Shown here in pieces: positions 34,484-34,630 of a stretch of 34,630 nt of DNA (its first letter is position 1; every line of letters starts with the position of its first letter). Origin of the DNA: an archaeon (GTDB lineage: Archaea; Asgardarchaeota; Heimdallarchaeia; Heimdallarchaeales; Kariarchaeaceae); assembly GCA_024280435.1 (NCBI GenBank), contig JAJRQD010000162.1, forward strand, positions 1-34,630, in the 5' to 3' direction. Both the position numbers and the translations under genes were made by a program. The notes under the pieces were generated by a model. The model was not told the origin of the DNA and searched no databases. It saw nothing but the letters and a program-made list of their open reading frames with translations.

Positions 34484-34630
34484 TTACACAGTTGGTATTT
34501 TTGATCCACATTTATTGCAGAAATCAGCTATCTCAGCATTTGCAGCTCCACATGAGATACAGTACTTGCCCACTGCAACTTCCTCAACAGGTGGTTGATA
34601 GGTCTGTCCATACTCCACAGTCTCTCTCTG
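34484..34630 (-). CDS. C-terminus of a zinc-ribbon protein, 5' end outside the window
   Basis: The frame enters from the right edge and ends at the TAA at 34484-34486. The 48 visible residues are a proline/glutamate-rich linker and a C-terminal double CxxC ribbon, YCISCG ... FCNKCGSKIP, typical of zinc-ribbon tails on archaeal membrane or regulatory proteins. The main domain is not visible, so no function is assigned. The 111 nt between this gene and the leader of tRNA-His hold only the promoter elements described. Confidence 0.7.
   Translation of the reverse strand, partial: QRETVEYGQTYQPPVEEVAVGKYCISCGAANAEIADFCNKCGSKIPTV

Noticed and set aside
1-34630. Insertion sequences, integrases or prophage genes
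   Set aside because: No transposase, integrase or terminal inverted repeats were found in any frame.

Overview
The window is AT-rich archaeal chromosome. Archaeal marks seen directly are: TATA-like boxes centred about 24-29 nt upstream of many start codons (leaderless genes), a tRNA-His interrupted at position 37/38 by an intron with a bulge-helix-bulge fold, a DinB/Y-family polymerase ending in a PCNA-binding box, dolichol/archaeal-lipid type enzymes and a surface protein with a PGF/Heimdall-CTERM-like tail. The mix (low GC, propionyl-CoA metabolism, CTERM-like surface protein, aminodeoxychorismate synthase fusion) would fit an Asgard archaeon of the Heimdallarchaeia type, but that placement is an inference; no marker gene settles it.

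Layout. 1-3.5 kb (minus strand): a folate/pABA pair, pabA and a pabB-pabC fusion that runs off the left edge, plus an L-Asp/Glu-type racemase. 3.65-3.8 kb: a likely non-coding RNA gene with its own TATA box. 3.9-8.1 kb: methylmalonyl-CoA mutase in two subunits, a membrane lipid kinase, methylmalonyl-CoA epimerase, a small zinc-ribbon protein and a biotin-protein ligase. 8-12.3 kb: DPM1-like glycosyltransferase, secreted Ntn-hydrolase acylase with a small membrane protein, DUF1579-like protein. 12.4-16.9 kb: a Cas4/RecB-type Fe-S nuclease and an SF1 helicase in one reading frame, split by a single in-frame TAA. 16.9-21.3 kb: proline dehydrogenase, acyl-CoA carboxylase carboxyltransferase, enoyl-CoA hydratase, 3-hydroxyacyl-CoA dehydrogenase.

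21.4-30.8 kb: DinB-like protein, MinD-like ATPase paired with an unknown sensor/winged-helix protein, Y-family DNA polymerase, a 579-residue orphan, a tandem pair of NifX/NafY-like proteins with an added CxxC, a minimal methyl-accepting transducer, a radical SAM/SPASM enzyme and a surface protein. 30.8-34.6 kb: a probable decayed gene, DoxX-like protein, aldo/keto reductase, histidyl-tRNA synthetase, intron-containing tRNA-His with a possible RNA leader, and the C-terminus of a zinc-ribbon protein.

How it fits together: PccB, epimerase and mutase make most of the propionyl-CoA to succinyl-CoA route; the biotin ligase would charge the carrier protein of the carboxylase (carrier and biotin carboxylase are not in the window). 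Crotonase and hydroxyacyl-CoA dehydrogenase supply two beta-oxidation steps, and proline dehydrogenase points to amino-acid catabolism. First genes of transcription units look leaderless, whereas several second genes use Shine-Dalgarno sites, some of them with TTG starts.
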